Of a stretch of 64,000 nucleotides of DNA, positions 11,603 to 22,192 are shown piece by piece. Each line of letters starts with the position of its first letter. Position 1 is the stretch's first letter. The notes under the pieces were generated by a model. It saw only the letters and a program-made list of their open reading frames with translations, did no database searches and was not told the origin of the DNA. The stretch is from Isoetes taiwanensis (lineage: Eukaryota; Streptophyta; Lycopodiopsida; Isoetales; Isoetaceae): NCBI GenBank assembly GCA_021234155.1, contig JAJEKV010000031.1, positions 14,377,748-14,441,747 of the forward strand, given 5' to 3'. Made by a program: the position numbers and the translations under genes.

Positions 11603-12873
11603 ATGATGGCCCGCACAAAACGGACTGCTTTCGGAAGCATCGTGGGGCCGAATCCTCCAACGCCATTGGATTACGGCATCTTTTGGAGAATCCTTCAAAA
11701 CGCCTTTTCGGAAGGCGAATCTTCTTCGGCGAAGATGCGAGATCGGATCGGAAAGCCACCACGTAGATCATAAACGGCAGCCATCCGGACATCATGCATC
11801 AAATCCTAGAGGAGATCGCAGGGGAGGAGGAGAGGACCGAGGAGCAAAGGGATCGCAGGGGCAGCCACAGCCGAGGAGCAACACCGGTGGAGACCCACAC
11901 GCCAGGAGGAGCAAGGGAGAGAAGAGTGCGGCCCATTGAAGCTCACCCCGATGAAGAAGCCGATCTTGCATGCTTCATCGGCAAGTATGAAGCCAAAGAG
12001 TGCACGGAGCGCGGAAGGGCCGAGCGGGAAGACGACCGACCACGGCCCGGCGGGCCAAAGAAGAGAAAGGCCAAAGCCATCAAAAGGCAGGCGGGAAAGT
12101 TGTGAAGGTCGGCAGGCGGGCGGTGGAGGGCCATCAACGAACCAACAGCGAAAGCAGGGACCAGCCCTCTAAACTGACTTCGGGACGAGATTACGTCCCC
12201 AACCCGAGGGGGCGAAGTCTTCAAAACCCCCGCCCGTGGAGAAGGGAGGTACCCGGCGGTGTGGCACCGAGGAAGATCGGTCAGGGCGGAACACGAAGCC
12301 CCCACCTTTTCCAACGTGGGATAGGGGTTAAAGCCCCGCGACCACCCGGGGGGCGTGCGTGATGGGCCCGGTCAAGGTCTATCGAGAAGAAGATCAAGGA
12401 GCTGCTTGGCGTGCATGGTGAAGTGGGAGGCATACAATGCCTACTATCCCGGGGAACACGGGGGTAAGAACAATCGAAGGCGGACATCCATTAAAGAAGT
12501 CAACAACGAAGCCATAGCCACCCGGGCCCCAAGCCTCCCAGAGCACCAGGGAAGAAGCGGAGCAAGAAGAAGAAGTTGGAAGACAGAGCTCTCAAGGAGA
12601 TCCGCCACTTCCGAAGAGTTTCTGGACTCTTGATCCCGGCGCCGTTCCAACGCTTGGTTCGTGAAGTCATGCGGGGAATACAACACGGACATCGCGAAAG
12701 TAACCGGAAATGTTGTTGTGCCTACGGGGAGGCGTGAGAGGCAAAAAAGTCTGCAGCATTTTGAAGATTCAACGGCCTGCACGATTACGCATGAAGAGGG
12801 TTACCCTCATGAGGCGGGATATGTATCTTGCCGGGCACATCAAGGGAGAAGCGGCCTTGAAACCTTTTTGTAA
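11603..12873 (+). pseudogene. Histone H3-like (possibly CENH3-like) ORF inside the chromovirus, frameshifted
   Basis: The N-terminus at 11606 reads MARTKRTA, close to the canonical H3 start MARTKQTA. A charged Glu/Arg/Lys-rich tail follows (11794-12600). The histone-fold part starts at about 12591 with ALKEIRHFRR, then LLIPAPFQRLVREV (12630-12666), matching alpha-N/alpha-1 of H3 (ALREIRKYQ, then PFQRLVREI). After frameshifts, HFEDSTACT (about 12757-12783) corresponds to the H3 FEDTNLC segment. KRVTLMRRD and LAGHIKGE (12796-12850) correspond to KRVTIMPKD and LARRIRGE. TLMRRD resembles CENH3 (TLMRKD) more than canonical H3. A possible polyadenylation signal AATAAA lies at about 12913. At least two frame changes break it. 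The alternative, chance similarity, is unlikely given three colinear H3 blocks. Confidence 0.7.
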
Positions 12874-13003
12874 ATAATGAACATTTTTGCTAATATAAAA
12901 ATTTTTGTGTAAATAAAGTGCGGATCTTGTTTAAATAAGTTAAGATATCGATTTCTAGCTTTTGTTTTAGTTAAATTGGAGCTTTGAGCAAAATTGAGGC
13001 GAT

Positions 13004-13271
13004 GTCTCACCGCGTCGCGCCGGGGACGAAAAAATGAGATTCTCATTTTGGTTTGGCATAACGTGTGAACTATGCCCAAAAGTGCCCAAAACAGCTCCAA
13101 ATCGACCAAATAAAGGGGTCAATTACGCTAACTTCGGCGAGTTTAGTGGAATTACAGCCTTAGATCACTTAAATTGAGTAAGCCTAGCCCAATTAGGACC
13201 CATGTCTCACCGCGTCGGCCCGGGAGAGAAAAATGAGATTCTCAAAATGGGTTAAGAGCAAGCGTGTGAAC
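13004..13271 (+). promoter_or_regulatory. Second pair of 70-bp palindromic modules, upstream of gag
   Basis: Copies start at 13004 and 13204 with GTCTCACCGCGTCG and end near 13070 and 13271 in CGTGTGAAC. The centre of the first copy, AAAATGAGATTCTCATTTT, is a perfect inverted repeat around one base. They lie 3' of the H3-like ORF and 5' of the gag TATA box, so the arrangement repeats that at 11154-11504. Confidence 0.65.
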
Positions 13272-13451
13272 CTCACCTCCATTATTTTCACCAAATGATC
13301 TCGGTTTCTTTGCAATAGGTTCATTAGTGTTCTTAGCATGCTTTAAACCAAAAATTAGCCTCCAAACACTCAATTGCACCTCCTAATAGGTCAGAATCGC
13401 CCAACTCCAGTGAATTCTAGGTCATCCAAAAATTAGGGTTTTCCACTTTTC

Positions 13452-13459
13452 TATAAATA
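13452..13459 (+). promoter_or_regulatory. TATA box upstream of gag
   Basis: TTCTATAAATAGGTCC lies about 125 bases before the ATG at 13577. With the paired modules upstream it gives gag a promoter-like region of its own, separate from the LTR. Confidence 0.5.
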
Positions 13460-13576
13460 GGTCCATCATTTTTCATTTGGCACCACATGAAGTTTGCTCT
13501 CCACTTTGCTTGAGGCGATCTTCCAGCTCCACAGAGGCATACGCATCCGTTTGATACTCCCTTCCTTGCTAGATCA

Positions 13577-15119
13577 ATGGCCCGCTGCTGACTTGACCCG
13601 GATGGTGCCTTGCCGATGCCCATCTTCTTGAGGCGGATGTCAACGACATCTTCCGAGTCTTCGAGAAGGAATTAGATGTGCAAGCTACTTTAAATGCAAA
13701 CCCGACATATAGACAAGTCCTAGCGAGTTCCAAGCTAGGGTAGGACCCTCCCTTGTCCAGGTCCCCCCTTGCATAGGCTATTTTGTCCCCGCCCATCCCT
13801 TCAAGCAGCCTTGGAGGATGTCCCCAACATCGCCAAGTACCTAACCAACAAAGCGCAAAGGCTGCCAGGACTACATGGTCCCGACGTGCCAACAGGACCA
13901 AGTACTTCTCCTACACCGGCCTTAGCCATTTTCTTATCCCACCAATAAAAACCCAATGGGGCAACCTCTATCCCTCCAGATGGAGGTGGACCCCATAGCG
14001 TTGAGGGAAGAAGAGCAGATCGTCTGCAATATCAACAAGAGCGGGAAAGGAGAAGACGAAGAAGAAGAGGAGTCCGACAATAAGTACACCGGGAGCTCGA
14101 CTCGAGGAGGAGGAACGGCAACAAGCGAGCGGGGAGATGGCCAACTTTAAGCGAGCCCGTGAGAACATCGGGATTGCTCCCCCCCTTTCGGGCTAGGCAT
14201 CACAAGCCTAGCCCCAATCATCATCAGCGGGAGAGGAGTATCTACTCCTCGGCGACATCGAAACCTTCCCGAGTGCGGAGGAGAGGGGCTTCAGTTGGAC
14301 GAACTACTCCACCCGGCCTTCGGCCGGTCAGGACTTGGGCGACTTCATCGTCAGGGGAGCCCTCAGGACTTTCCGCTCCAAGTGAGAAAGCCGACACTTA
14401 CGGGGAGAGTGGACTTGAGACATCCAGCCCTACAGCGGCAGCATCGGGCAAATGATGGGCCGCAAGAGCTGCCAGCAGAGGAGGAGTTCCTCCGCCCTCC
14501 AGGAGCAGGAGATGGGGATCAGGTGGGAAGACCACAAGCATTTTAATGTCGAGGCCTTCGACACCACCTCCATCAAGAGGGAGGCGGGGAATGAGACCTC
14601 AGGGCGAAGTCGACTCCCAATTGAAGACTACAGGGACCTCACCCGAAATAGAAGTCGAAACGAATCTGGCGGGAGGCACAAAGGAGGAGGCCAAACAAGC
14701 CGGAGAGGCCGGCGGCACAATGCCAGTCCCCGAGGTACTACACGCCGCTAGATGGGAGAATAGCGGTAATCCACATAAGTTCAGCCCCCGTGAGGTGAAG
14801 AAGAAGTGTTCATGCTGATTGCACTCTCGGGCTTGGCGAGCATGCTCGCATATAAGCGCCAAATGTCGACTCTGCCGTCACTGGTCAAGAGGGCAATGGC
14901 ACTTGACCTCTTCGACTTAGCCATACCCCATCGGCGTCGGCGAGATTGGTGATCACCGCCACCCTTACATCCGACGCGGGGTGGAAGAGCTGGTGAGAGC
15001 CTTGAAGTGGCTTTCGTCGGCAAAGCGTCATCGGGAACTTGGGTCATTAGGTAGGAGCGGCCCAAGTTAAGAAATTCCTTGAGGACAACCCGCTTATCGG
15101 CGATTTCAAGATTAGTTAG
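13577..15119 (+). pseudogene. gag-like ORF of the chromovirus, frameshifted
   Basis: The proposed start at 13577 (ATGGCCCGC) follows the TATA box. Helical segments typical of Gag can be read in pieces: DAHLLEADVNDIFRVFEKEL at about 13615-13675, AALEDVPNIAKYL near 13810, an acidic patch (EDEEEEESD) near 14060, and a C-terminus ending FLEDNPLIGDFKIS then TAG at 15117-15119. The frame changes several times. There is no zinc knuckle in this part; that lies after the spacer. Assignment to gag rests mainly on position and composition, not on a named motif. Confidence 0.5.
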
Positions 15120-15270
15120 ACTCTTGATCCCTGAGACTTTTGTACTAAAATATTATATAATATAAATATAATCCCTCTTGCACTCTTAAATGCCTTGTTG
15201 ATACATTTTGCGCCACAACTATGCCAATAAACGTAAACAATATAAGGAAACAAGAAAACTAACCATATAG
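15120..15270 (+). other. AT-rich spacer separating gag from the nucleocapsid/pol part
   Basis: This stretch of about 150 bases is far richer in A and T than its surroundings (for example TATTATATAATATAAATATA near 15152) and has stops in all frames. It begins just after the gag stop. An ATG at about 15271 opens the following reading. I see no convincing splice-site pair, so gag and pol look like separate ORFs here. Confidence 0.45.
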
Positions 15271-16640
15271 CCATGAATTACTTGTGGATGCGACTAGAGG
15301 CCTAGGCTCGGGGAGAACAACAACGCCGAGACATCATGGAAGAACAGACCCGCTTAGACCACCTCAGGCAAGGAACCTATTTGAAGAAATGGAACCCATG
15401 ATTCCGGAGGAGGAGATATCCCGCATGAGGGCCGGACCTTGAGCGGATAAAGGCTCTGCTTCTAGCGGCCTGGCGAGAGCGGGTTCGGTGGGCAACGCTC
15501 AATTGCCACAAGCATCAGCTCGGAAAACAGGAAGGGACAAGAAGAGAAGCAAGAGAAGGAGATCCCCCAGTTCAGATTCCTCCGACTCAAGCTCAGACTC
15601 AGACTCCGACTCAGGAAGAGGAAGAACAGGCTGGGACCAACAGGATGGAAGGCAAAGGGACAAAGAAGGAAGGCAAGCCCGGAAAGTTATATTGAAGGGC
15701 TTTGAGCGATGAGATTACTTAAAGTTGGTGAGGGCAATAAACCCTAAGACAAGATCGGCCCGCGCCCAGCGGCGGGGTGCAAGGCTATAAGCTTGCAAGG
15801 AACGGGACCTCGAGAATAGCGGGCGAGGCGGCGGCCGGTTTTTCGGGACAAAGGCAAAGCATCGGGGGAGCTATAGCCCTAGAAGCGACAAAGGCCGTGT
15901 CCAATGGCGATAGAGCCCCATATGGTGGCAATCGAGGGAAGCCCCATGAGCGAGAAGAAGCGGTGTTCTTCAAGGACAAGCGGGAGGGATCAAACTACTC
16001 CAAAGCGGTGCGATCCTTTTACAAGGCTATGCCCAAGGAAAAAGGCGAGGAGTGCATGGAGAAAAAAGCTTTGCTTGGATGCTTCGGCCCGGGCCATAGA
16101 AACGGCCCAATTGCCCCTATGTCATGAGTGCGGCACTAAGCAGGTGGGAGATTGGGACATCACATGGCGATGGCGAGCCGAAGTAGCCCGAGACTACATT
16201 GAGGGGTGAGTGTCATATCTTTGCCGCAATAGATACTGAGAACAAGCGGAGTCAATACAAGGTAATTTCCACGGTAGGAAGGCCAAGGCCAAGTCTTTCA
16301 TAGTCCCGATAGATTCGAGAAGTAGCCATAACTTTAAGTCCCAAGAATGGTGCAAATGTTGAAGTTGAAACCGCTGAAGTCGGCCGAGACCCGTTGTTTT
16401 AGCAAGTGGAAGCGGAGCAAAGAAGGCGCAAGCAAGAGGATCAATTTCGACATCGAATTGCCGAGGAATAAACATCCGGATAGGGGGCAAGTAATGGGCA
16501 TTGGCAAGTATAACTTGATCATAGGAATGGAGTACCTTGGGCCGGCGGGGCCATCATTGATTGTGGAAAGCGGAAAGTGACCTTCCCAACGCACGGCAAG
16601 ATTATTGAGATCTCGGGTAAGGAAGTTGTTCCCATCATGC
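15271..16640 (+). pseudogene. Nucleocapsid and aspartic protease region
   Basis: A basic, serine-rich, RS-like tract (SKRRRSPSSDSSDSSSDSD) occupies about 15553-15610. A Cys/His segment around 16070-16130 (C-F-G-x-G-H-R, then C-H-E-C in another frame) looks like a CCHC zinc knuckle split by a frameshift. The stretch 16450-16640 with VMGIGKYNLIIGMEYLGPAG is the second half of a retroviral-type aspartic protease (the IIGM-D/E-YL block). The catalytic DTG-type motif is not readable in the present frames. Confidence 0.6.
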
Positions 16641-16899
16641 AAAGTGTATGTCTTCTAAACGGCTGTTCAAGTCAATCAAGAACAAGCGGTAGCATACATC
16701 TTCAAGCTTGAGATCGAAGAGCCGGTCCGAAGAAAGCAAAGAAGACAAGGTGCTCGACAAGTTGCTTAAAGCAAATAGCTAACTTGATCACGGAATTCCA
16801 TGATCTCTTTCACGATGAGATCGAGCACCTCCCTCCTTACGGGGAGTCGAGTCGCGAGATAGCACTTTCGAACAGGAACAGAAGCCCACAAGTAAGGCT

Positions 16900-17640
16900 C
16901 CATACGAATGGCGGCGAGGAATTGTGAGCTAAAGAAGCAATTGTAGGAGTTGCTCGACCTAGGCTTTATTAGACCTAGTGTCTACCGCCATTTGGGCGCC
17001 CATCCTTTTGTCAAGAAGAAGGATGGCGGTTTGAGGATGTGCATAGACTATAGGCGGTTGAACAAGCACACCATCAAAAACAAGTATCGCGCTTCCCGTG
17101 GTCGGATGACTTGATGGATCAGCTTCAAGGAGCAAAGGTCTTCTCAAAAATCGATTTAAGGTCGAGGGATATCATCAGATCCGGATAAAGGAAGAAGATA
17201 TTCATAAGACCGCTTTCGGGCCGCATGGACATTATGAGTTCCGCGGTAATGCCTTTTCGGCTTATCGAGCGCTCCAAAGAACGTTCATGAGGCTCATGAG
17301 CGATATCTTCGAGGAGTTCTTAGACACCTTTGTGATAGTGTTCTTTGATGACATTTTGGTGTATAGCAGATCCCTTGAAGAGCATGTACAACACTTAAGG
17401 AGGGTGCTCGAAAAGTTGAAGAGGCACCGGTTATGCGCCAAGTTGTCGAAGTGTCGCCACCATAGCGGAAAAGGTGGAATATCTTGGTCACGTGATATCG
17501 GTGAAGGAATTTCGGCCGGACCCTTTCAAGATTGAAGCCGTCATTCGATTGGCGGCACCAAGAATGTGCATGAGGTCAAGTTTCCTCGGCCTAGCGGGGT
17601 ACTCTGAGGAAGTTCGTGAAGAACTTTGCTAAGATAGCGG
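16900..17640 (+). pseudogene. Reverse transcriptase domain
   Basis: Successive RT blocks of the Ty3/gypsy type can be read: [16 protein letters not shown] near 16970, the CIDYR-type block near 17040, KIDL near 17150, and the catalytic block DTFVIVFFDDILVYS at 17325-17367 (F-x-DD in place of the usual Y-x-DD, common in plant Ty3 elements). Then VEYLGHVIS follows in another frame near 17475. Several frameshifts and stops make it non-functional as read. Confidence 0.8.
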
Positions 17641-17822
17641 CCCGCTAACGGACTTTGGACGAGGGCGGAAAAAAAGTGAAAGATTGGGTAGATCATTGGC
17701 ACAAGAAAGCCCAAAGGGGTTTGAACTGTTGAAGGAAGCCTTAACAACCCCCGTCTTAACCACCGGACCGAGAGAGAAAGATAAGCTTGTAGCAACATGG
17801 GAGTAAGATAGCTATAGGTGCA

Positions 17823-18398
17823 GTGCTCATGCAAGAAGAGCGTGTAGTAGCGTACGACTCCAGGAAGATGAACGACGCCGAAACGCGCTACCCCACGCAT
17901 GATCAAGAGCTACTTGCGGTTGTCAGGGCATTAAAAATTTGGAGGCATTACCTTTTGGGAAGAAAGTTCCAATTGGATACAGATCATCAGAGCCTCCAGT
18001 ATGTATTTACGCAACCACACCTCAACCTGAGGCAGAGAAGGTGGATGGAGTTCCTTGAAGAGTATGACTTTGATATAGTCTACAAGCCAGGGAAGCTCAA
18101 TGTGGTAGCGGATGCGCTTTCAAGGCATCCCCTGACAACTAGAGTGCATTGCAATGCAATTTCGACGCTTTCCAGTGACTTCGGGAAGAAGATCGAAGAA
18201 TCCTTGCCAACAGATGTCGACTTCAAGGAAGTTTGGGCAAGTTTATGTAGAGAAGCAAGAACAGATAAGGAGCGGGAAGCCTTCAAAAATTTTAAGAAGG
18301 AAGGTAACCTATTATATCATAAGAACAAGTTGTGTGTGCCAGAATCTTCAGGAGTAAGGAAGTTGATCCTCCATGACACACACAATCCAATCCAATAG
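17823..18398 (+). pseudogene. RNase H domain and start of integrase
   Basis: This 191-codon open stretch is the best preserved part of pol. It contains VVAYDSRKMNDAETRYPTHD and ELLAVVRALKIWRHYL, the RNase H core of Ty3/gypsy elements, then DHQSLQYVFTQPHLNLRQRRW and the KPGKLNVVADALSRHP linker that precedes integrase. The catalytic Asp before this stretch falls outside the open frame. The 3' end leads into the zinc-binding part of integrase. Confidence 0.85.
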
Positions 18399-19697
18399 CC
18401 GCCATCGCGGGATTCATGAAAATATATTTCAAAGTCTGCAGCTATTATTATTGGCCAGGGAATGAAGAAGCGGATAATGCTACATCAAGGAATGTCGGCT
18501 TTGTCGACAAACGAAGCGCGAAACGAGCTTAAATTCGGGGGAGCTTTGGAGCCCTTAGCGGTGCCAAGCGCTAAGTGGGAGGTCATCGGCATGGATTTCA
18601 TCCACGGGGCTTCCAAGGGCGGTAAGAGGGAAGGATGCTTTGATGGTAGTAGTCGACAAGTTGTCAAAAATGGCACATTTAGGTGCCTTGCGGGACTCTG
18701 ATACTGACTATGGATACAACAAAGCTCTTCACCAAAGAGATCTTGAGACTTCATGGTATGCCAAGGGAGATTATCTCCGAAGCGAGGGATCCGAAGTTCA
18801 TGGCCTTTTGGCAAGACCTCTTTCGCGACCATTGGACGAAGTTATCCATGAAACCGCAGCATATCATCCTCGGGGCGGATGGCCAAAGCGGAGGCGGACC
18901 AACAAATTTTGGAGGACATGCTACGAAACTATGTCTGGAATAAGCAAGGTATGTGGGAAGAATTTATTCACTTGAATGAGTTTGCATACAATAGCACCAA
19001 GCGAGGAATCATCCCAAATGTCGCCGTTTATGATCAATTCACGGCTATCAATGCCTAACTCATTAACTTGGCACAATCACATGTCAAAAGTAGAAGTCTC
19101 CACGGCACATGTTGGCCAATATCACGGCGGCTTCGTGGAAGAAGTGCGAGGATATCTCCTAGCGACAAGGAGTCGGCGAGAAGAGCATCGCCGACAAGCA
19201 TCGAACGGTCGAGAGAGTTGAAGTTGGCGACAATGTGTGGCTCAAGATCAAGGTGAAGCGGTGGCTCGGGATCGGGAATTGCAAGAAGCTTGCTCCGAGG
19301 TGGGCTGGACCTTTCAAGATAATCAAGAGAATAGGTAATCAATCCTACAGATTGGATCTACCAACACACCTAAAGATTCATAAGGTCTTCCACGTCAGTT
19401 TGTTGAAGAAGCACACTCCAAATCCAGACGAAGTCTTGGACACTCCAACGTTGTTGGAAATGACGGAGGAGGAGCTGGAAATAGTTCGAAATTGATTCTT
19501 GATAAAGCTTTCAAGAAAAAACAAGGAGATCGAGAGTTTCTCCAATATTTGGTCAAGTGGAAGCACTTGCCGGGAAGAAACCGGCGTGGGTACTTAAGAA
19601 GGATCTATTAAAGCAGTACCCACAATTCATGGAGCAATGGGACGGCAAGGTCATCTCCGAAGAAATCGGCTCAGGCATGTCGATTGGTGTAGATTAA
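18399..19697 (+). pseudogene. Integrase and C-terminal chromodomain
   Basis: Integrase core pieces are readable in changing frames: EVIGMDFIHG near 18580, PREIISEARDPKFMAFWQDLF near 18760, and the GADGQSGG segment near 18870. The C-terminal domain has [19 protein letters not shown] near 19310 and [14 protein letters not shown] near 19375. A chromodomain follows (LVKWK near 19550, then VLKKDLLKQYPQF) with its stop at 19695-19697. The chromodomain places the element among chromoviruses. The truncated copy at 7711-8494 has the same end. Confidence 0.85.
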
Positions 19698-20569
19698 TTC
19701 TATGTGTAGTTAAGAATAATCTACGCATGCAACCTATGCTAGGTATGGATTGCATGCGTTGTTACCGATGATGAGACCGCTACGGCGATCTCTAGGGCGT
19801 GGTGTAATGTCGATGTAGGCATGACCGCGTTTCCGCTTGGAAGAGTGGAAGGTAGATTAGAAAAGTCTACTTACGTTCCCGCGAGTAGAGCGCGACCTCG
19901 AAGAAAGGAGGACATGGAAGGATGCATTCATAGGAAAAGCACCTCTAGACCCATATATGCTTTGATAGGAGGAATCTGGCCTTCACGCCCCCATACGGGA
20001 AGGACCTATCCTCCACGCTGGGCAACTAGGGTGTAGGCATGAGAGGCATATAGGCATTTAGGCGCTGTCTCCTCGGCCATTATGGAAGATTCATCCTCTT
20101 CCTACGCTGGGAGATTAGCCATGCATCCATGTAGATAGGTGGGGTGGTCACCATATAACCAAAATTTTATTAATAATTAAATGGTACTAACGTAGTGTCG
20201 ACCTGCAGGCCAATAGAGCGCTCTGGAGGGCAAGGAGGTCGAGCTACGAAGACTTGCAACACAAATTTTGTTGGAATGTGTTGCAAGGAATCAAGAGTAC
20301 CTCGGATGTTAATTTGAATTTTGATAAACTTAATTGCCATGATAAGTGAATTATTGAGTAACCTGTTTTAATGATGTTGTGAATTGATAAGTGATTTCAT
20401 AATATAATCATGTAATAATGTTCTAAAAATATTACCTTAAGGTAATGTTAATAAATGTGTAAATGATATAGTAGTATATTGTATGTATCAGGGTGATTGC
20501 AGGTTAGGAAGTTCCCAAGGTGGGGAGACCCACGATGCTGCGGACAGCATCAATTCAAGAGGGGGAGAA
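19698..20569 (+). other. 3' untranslated region and polypurine tract of the central element
   Basis: Non-coding sequence between the chromodomain stop and the 3' LTR. It is nearly identical to 8495-9363. The purine tract CAAGAGGGGGAGAA at 20555-20569 ends directly before TGTGACG at 20570. Confidence 0.8.
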
Positions 20570-22192
20570 TGTGACGTATACTGTACTGCCCCGTCACGCG
20601 TACACGCCATCCCGACTGACGCGTACGCCGACGCATAGCCAAGTGGGTAGCCCTAGGGGGCAACTTGCTAGAAATGTGCATTGGCATTAATGTGCACATT
20701 TACCAATATACACATTAATGTGGGCACACATTTCCATATGGACACCTTATGCCAAGTGGGCCATACCCATAGGTGCAATTAATGTGCACATTCATTAATG
20801 TGCACACATTTCCATGTGGGCACATTTTGCCACCTAGCCATTAATGGCAAGTAGGCCCATTCCCAATTATCCCACATGCCAAAAGGGGATAATTGGAAAC
20901 CCTAACCAACCCCCATGTCTATTTAGGAGGGGAAACCCTAACTTGCCCAATTTCGTTTCTAGGGCTTTAGAACTCTGTTTTGGCTGCCTCAAGAGCCAAA
21001 ACCGCCTCCCAGACTCTGCCGGAGAGAACTGGACCCTTAGTTTCCCTTGGTTCGAGCGTTTCAGCAGGATGGTCGAGCTCAGGTCAGGAGGAGTCCCTCA
21101 AGGATCAGGTATTTAGACAATTTAATAGCTTAAACCCTCTTTTAGTTATAAAATCAGTAGGTTTAGCCTATTAAATTGCCCATAGCAGCCTTCTAGATCT
21201 CTAGGTATCAGACTCTAACTAAAGAACCTAACTCTATGATATAGATTAGATCTTGTTCTTTAGTTCTCTTATGATGTATGTGGAGGATGTATCTCTATGA
21301 ACTCCTTGTATTGGGAAGGGGGGTAGAGACCCAAAGCTTGGTAGTGGATGCTCCTAGATTAGCCTCTCTAGCACCATATAGATTCGGCATGTGTACAAGA
21401 ACCACACACACAGTTGTGGGTGAAGGGACCAGGGCCGGCTAAGAAGGAGGTTAGTGTCACGACTCTTGAACGATCCCTCTGGTGTGTAAGGCCTACCGGG
21501 GATCATTGTGACTAGGTCTAATGGCTTGCCACTGAGTGTGGGCAAGGCATGGGCTCGACACCCGTGAAGTGGGGTTCACTTTCCATTGGGTTCCAGTCGA
21601 ATAAGAGCAGTGGCTCTCTAGTCTCCTTGAGTCAGCATGTAGATCTCTGGAGGGAGTGATCCCTGCCTGCCCCATCGGACCTGGGGAGATGTGACCCAGG
21701 AATAGCCCTTTCGGCTATGCATCCGGCGGGCTACAGTCAAGTCTCAACACTTTTCAACCTACTCTGCAAAGTGTGCACAGGAGGGGCGGATGGAGTGGAC
21801 TACCCATTGCCATGTTCTTATGCCAGCCAAATCCATTGTCATGAATTAAATGCGCAATGAACTCACGGAGACCCAAGCTTGTCGGTCCATCCCATTGTAT
21901 GCGAGCCTTGGGTAGGATTCCCTATATGCATTGTCTTGATCATTGTCTATCACGGATGTGATGTACCACCCTACGGTGGGTATGTGATACTTTGTATCTT
22001 GGCGTGTATGTTTACGCTTCCAGCCTAGGTAGGCCACGAGGGAGGCGGGGTAAATGACCCCTTCACTCTTCCCTTTGGAACCCGACTCGGTTGCGGTGTC
22101 ATGTGGAGGGCCCCCAGATCGGCATGGCGGTATGGGGAGAACCCCATGTTTGTATCACGGTGGGTGCACGTATCACAGTAGGGGACGTCACA
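20570..22192 (+). repeat. Ty3/gypsy LTR 3 (3' LTR of the central element)
   Basis: It is 1623 bases, starts TGTGACGTATACTG and ends GGGGACGTCACA, giving a 7-bp terminal inverted repeat. It aligns with LTR 2 throughout. Immediately after it comes block X', the same sequence that follows the LTR end at 760. Confidence 0.9.

Larger units (their letters stand above)
9364..22192 (+). mobile_element. Ty3/gypsy chromovirus, complete in structure but decayed
   Basis: The element comprises LTR (9364-10953), primer-binding site (10955), histone H3-like ORF (11603-12873), gag (13577-15119), nucleocapsid/protease, RT, RNase H, integrase, chromodomain (to 19697), polypurine tract (20555-20569) and LTR (20570-22192). 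The internal region is about 9.6 kb, longer than the 4-6 kb usual for plant chromoviruses, because of the extra upstream gene and two promoter-like regions. Every ORF is frameshifted. It shares its 5' LTR with the truncated element to its left, giving an LTR-internal-LTR-internal-LTR array produced by unequal recombination. Confidence 0.85.
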
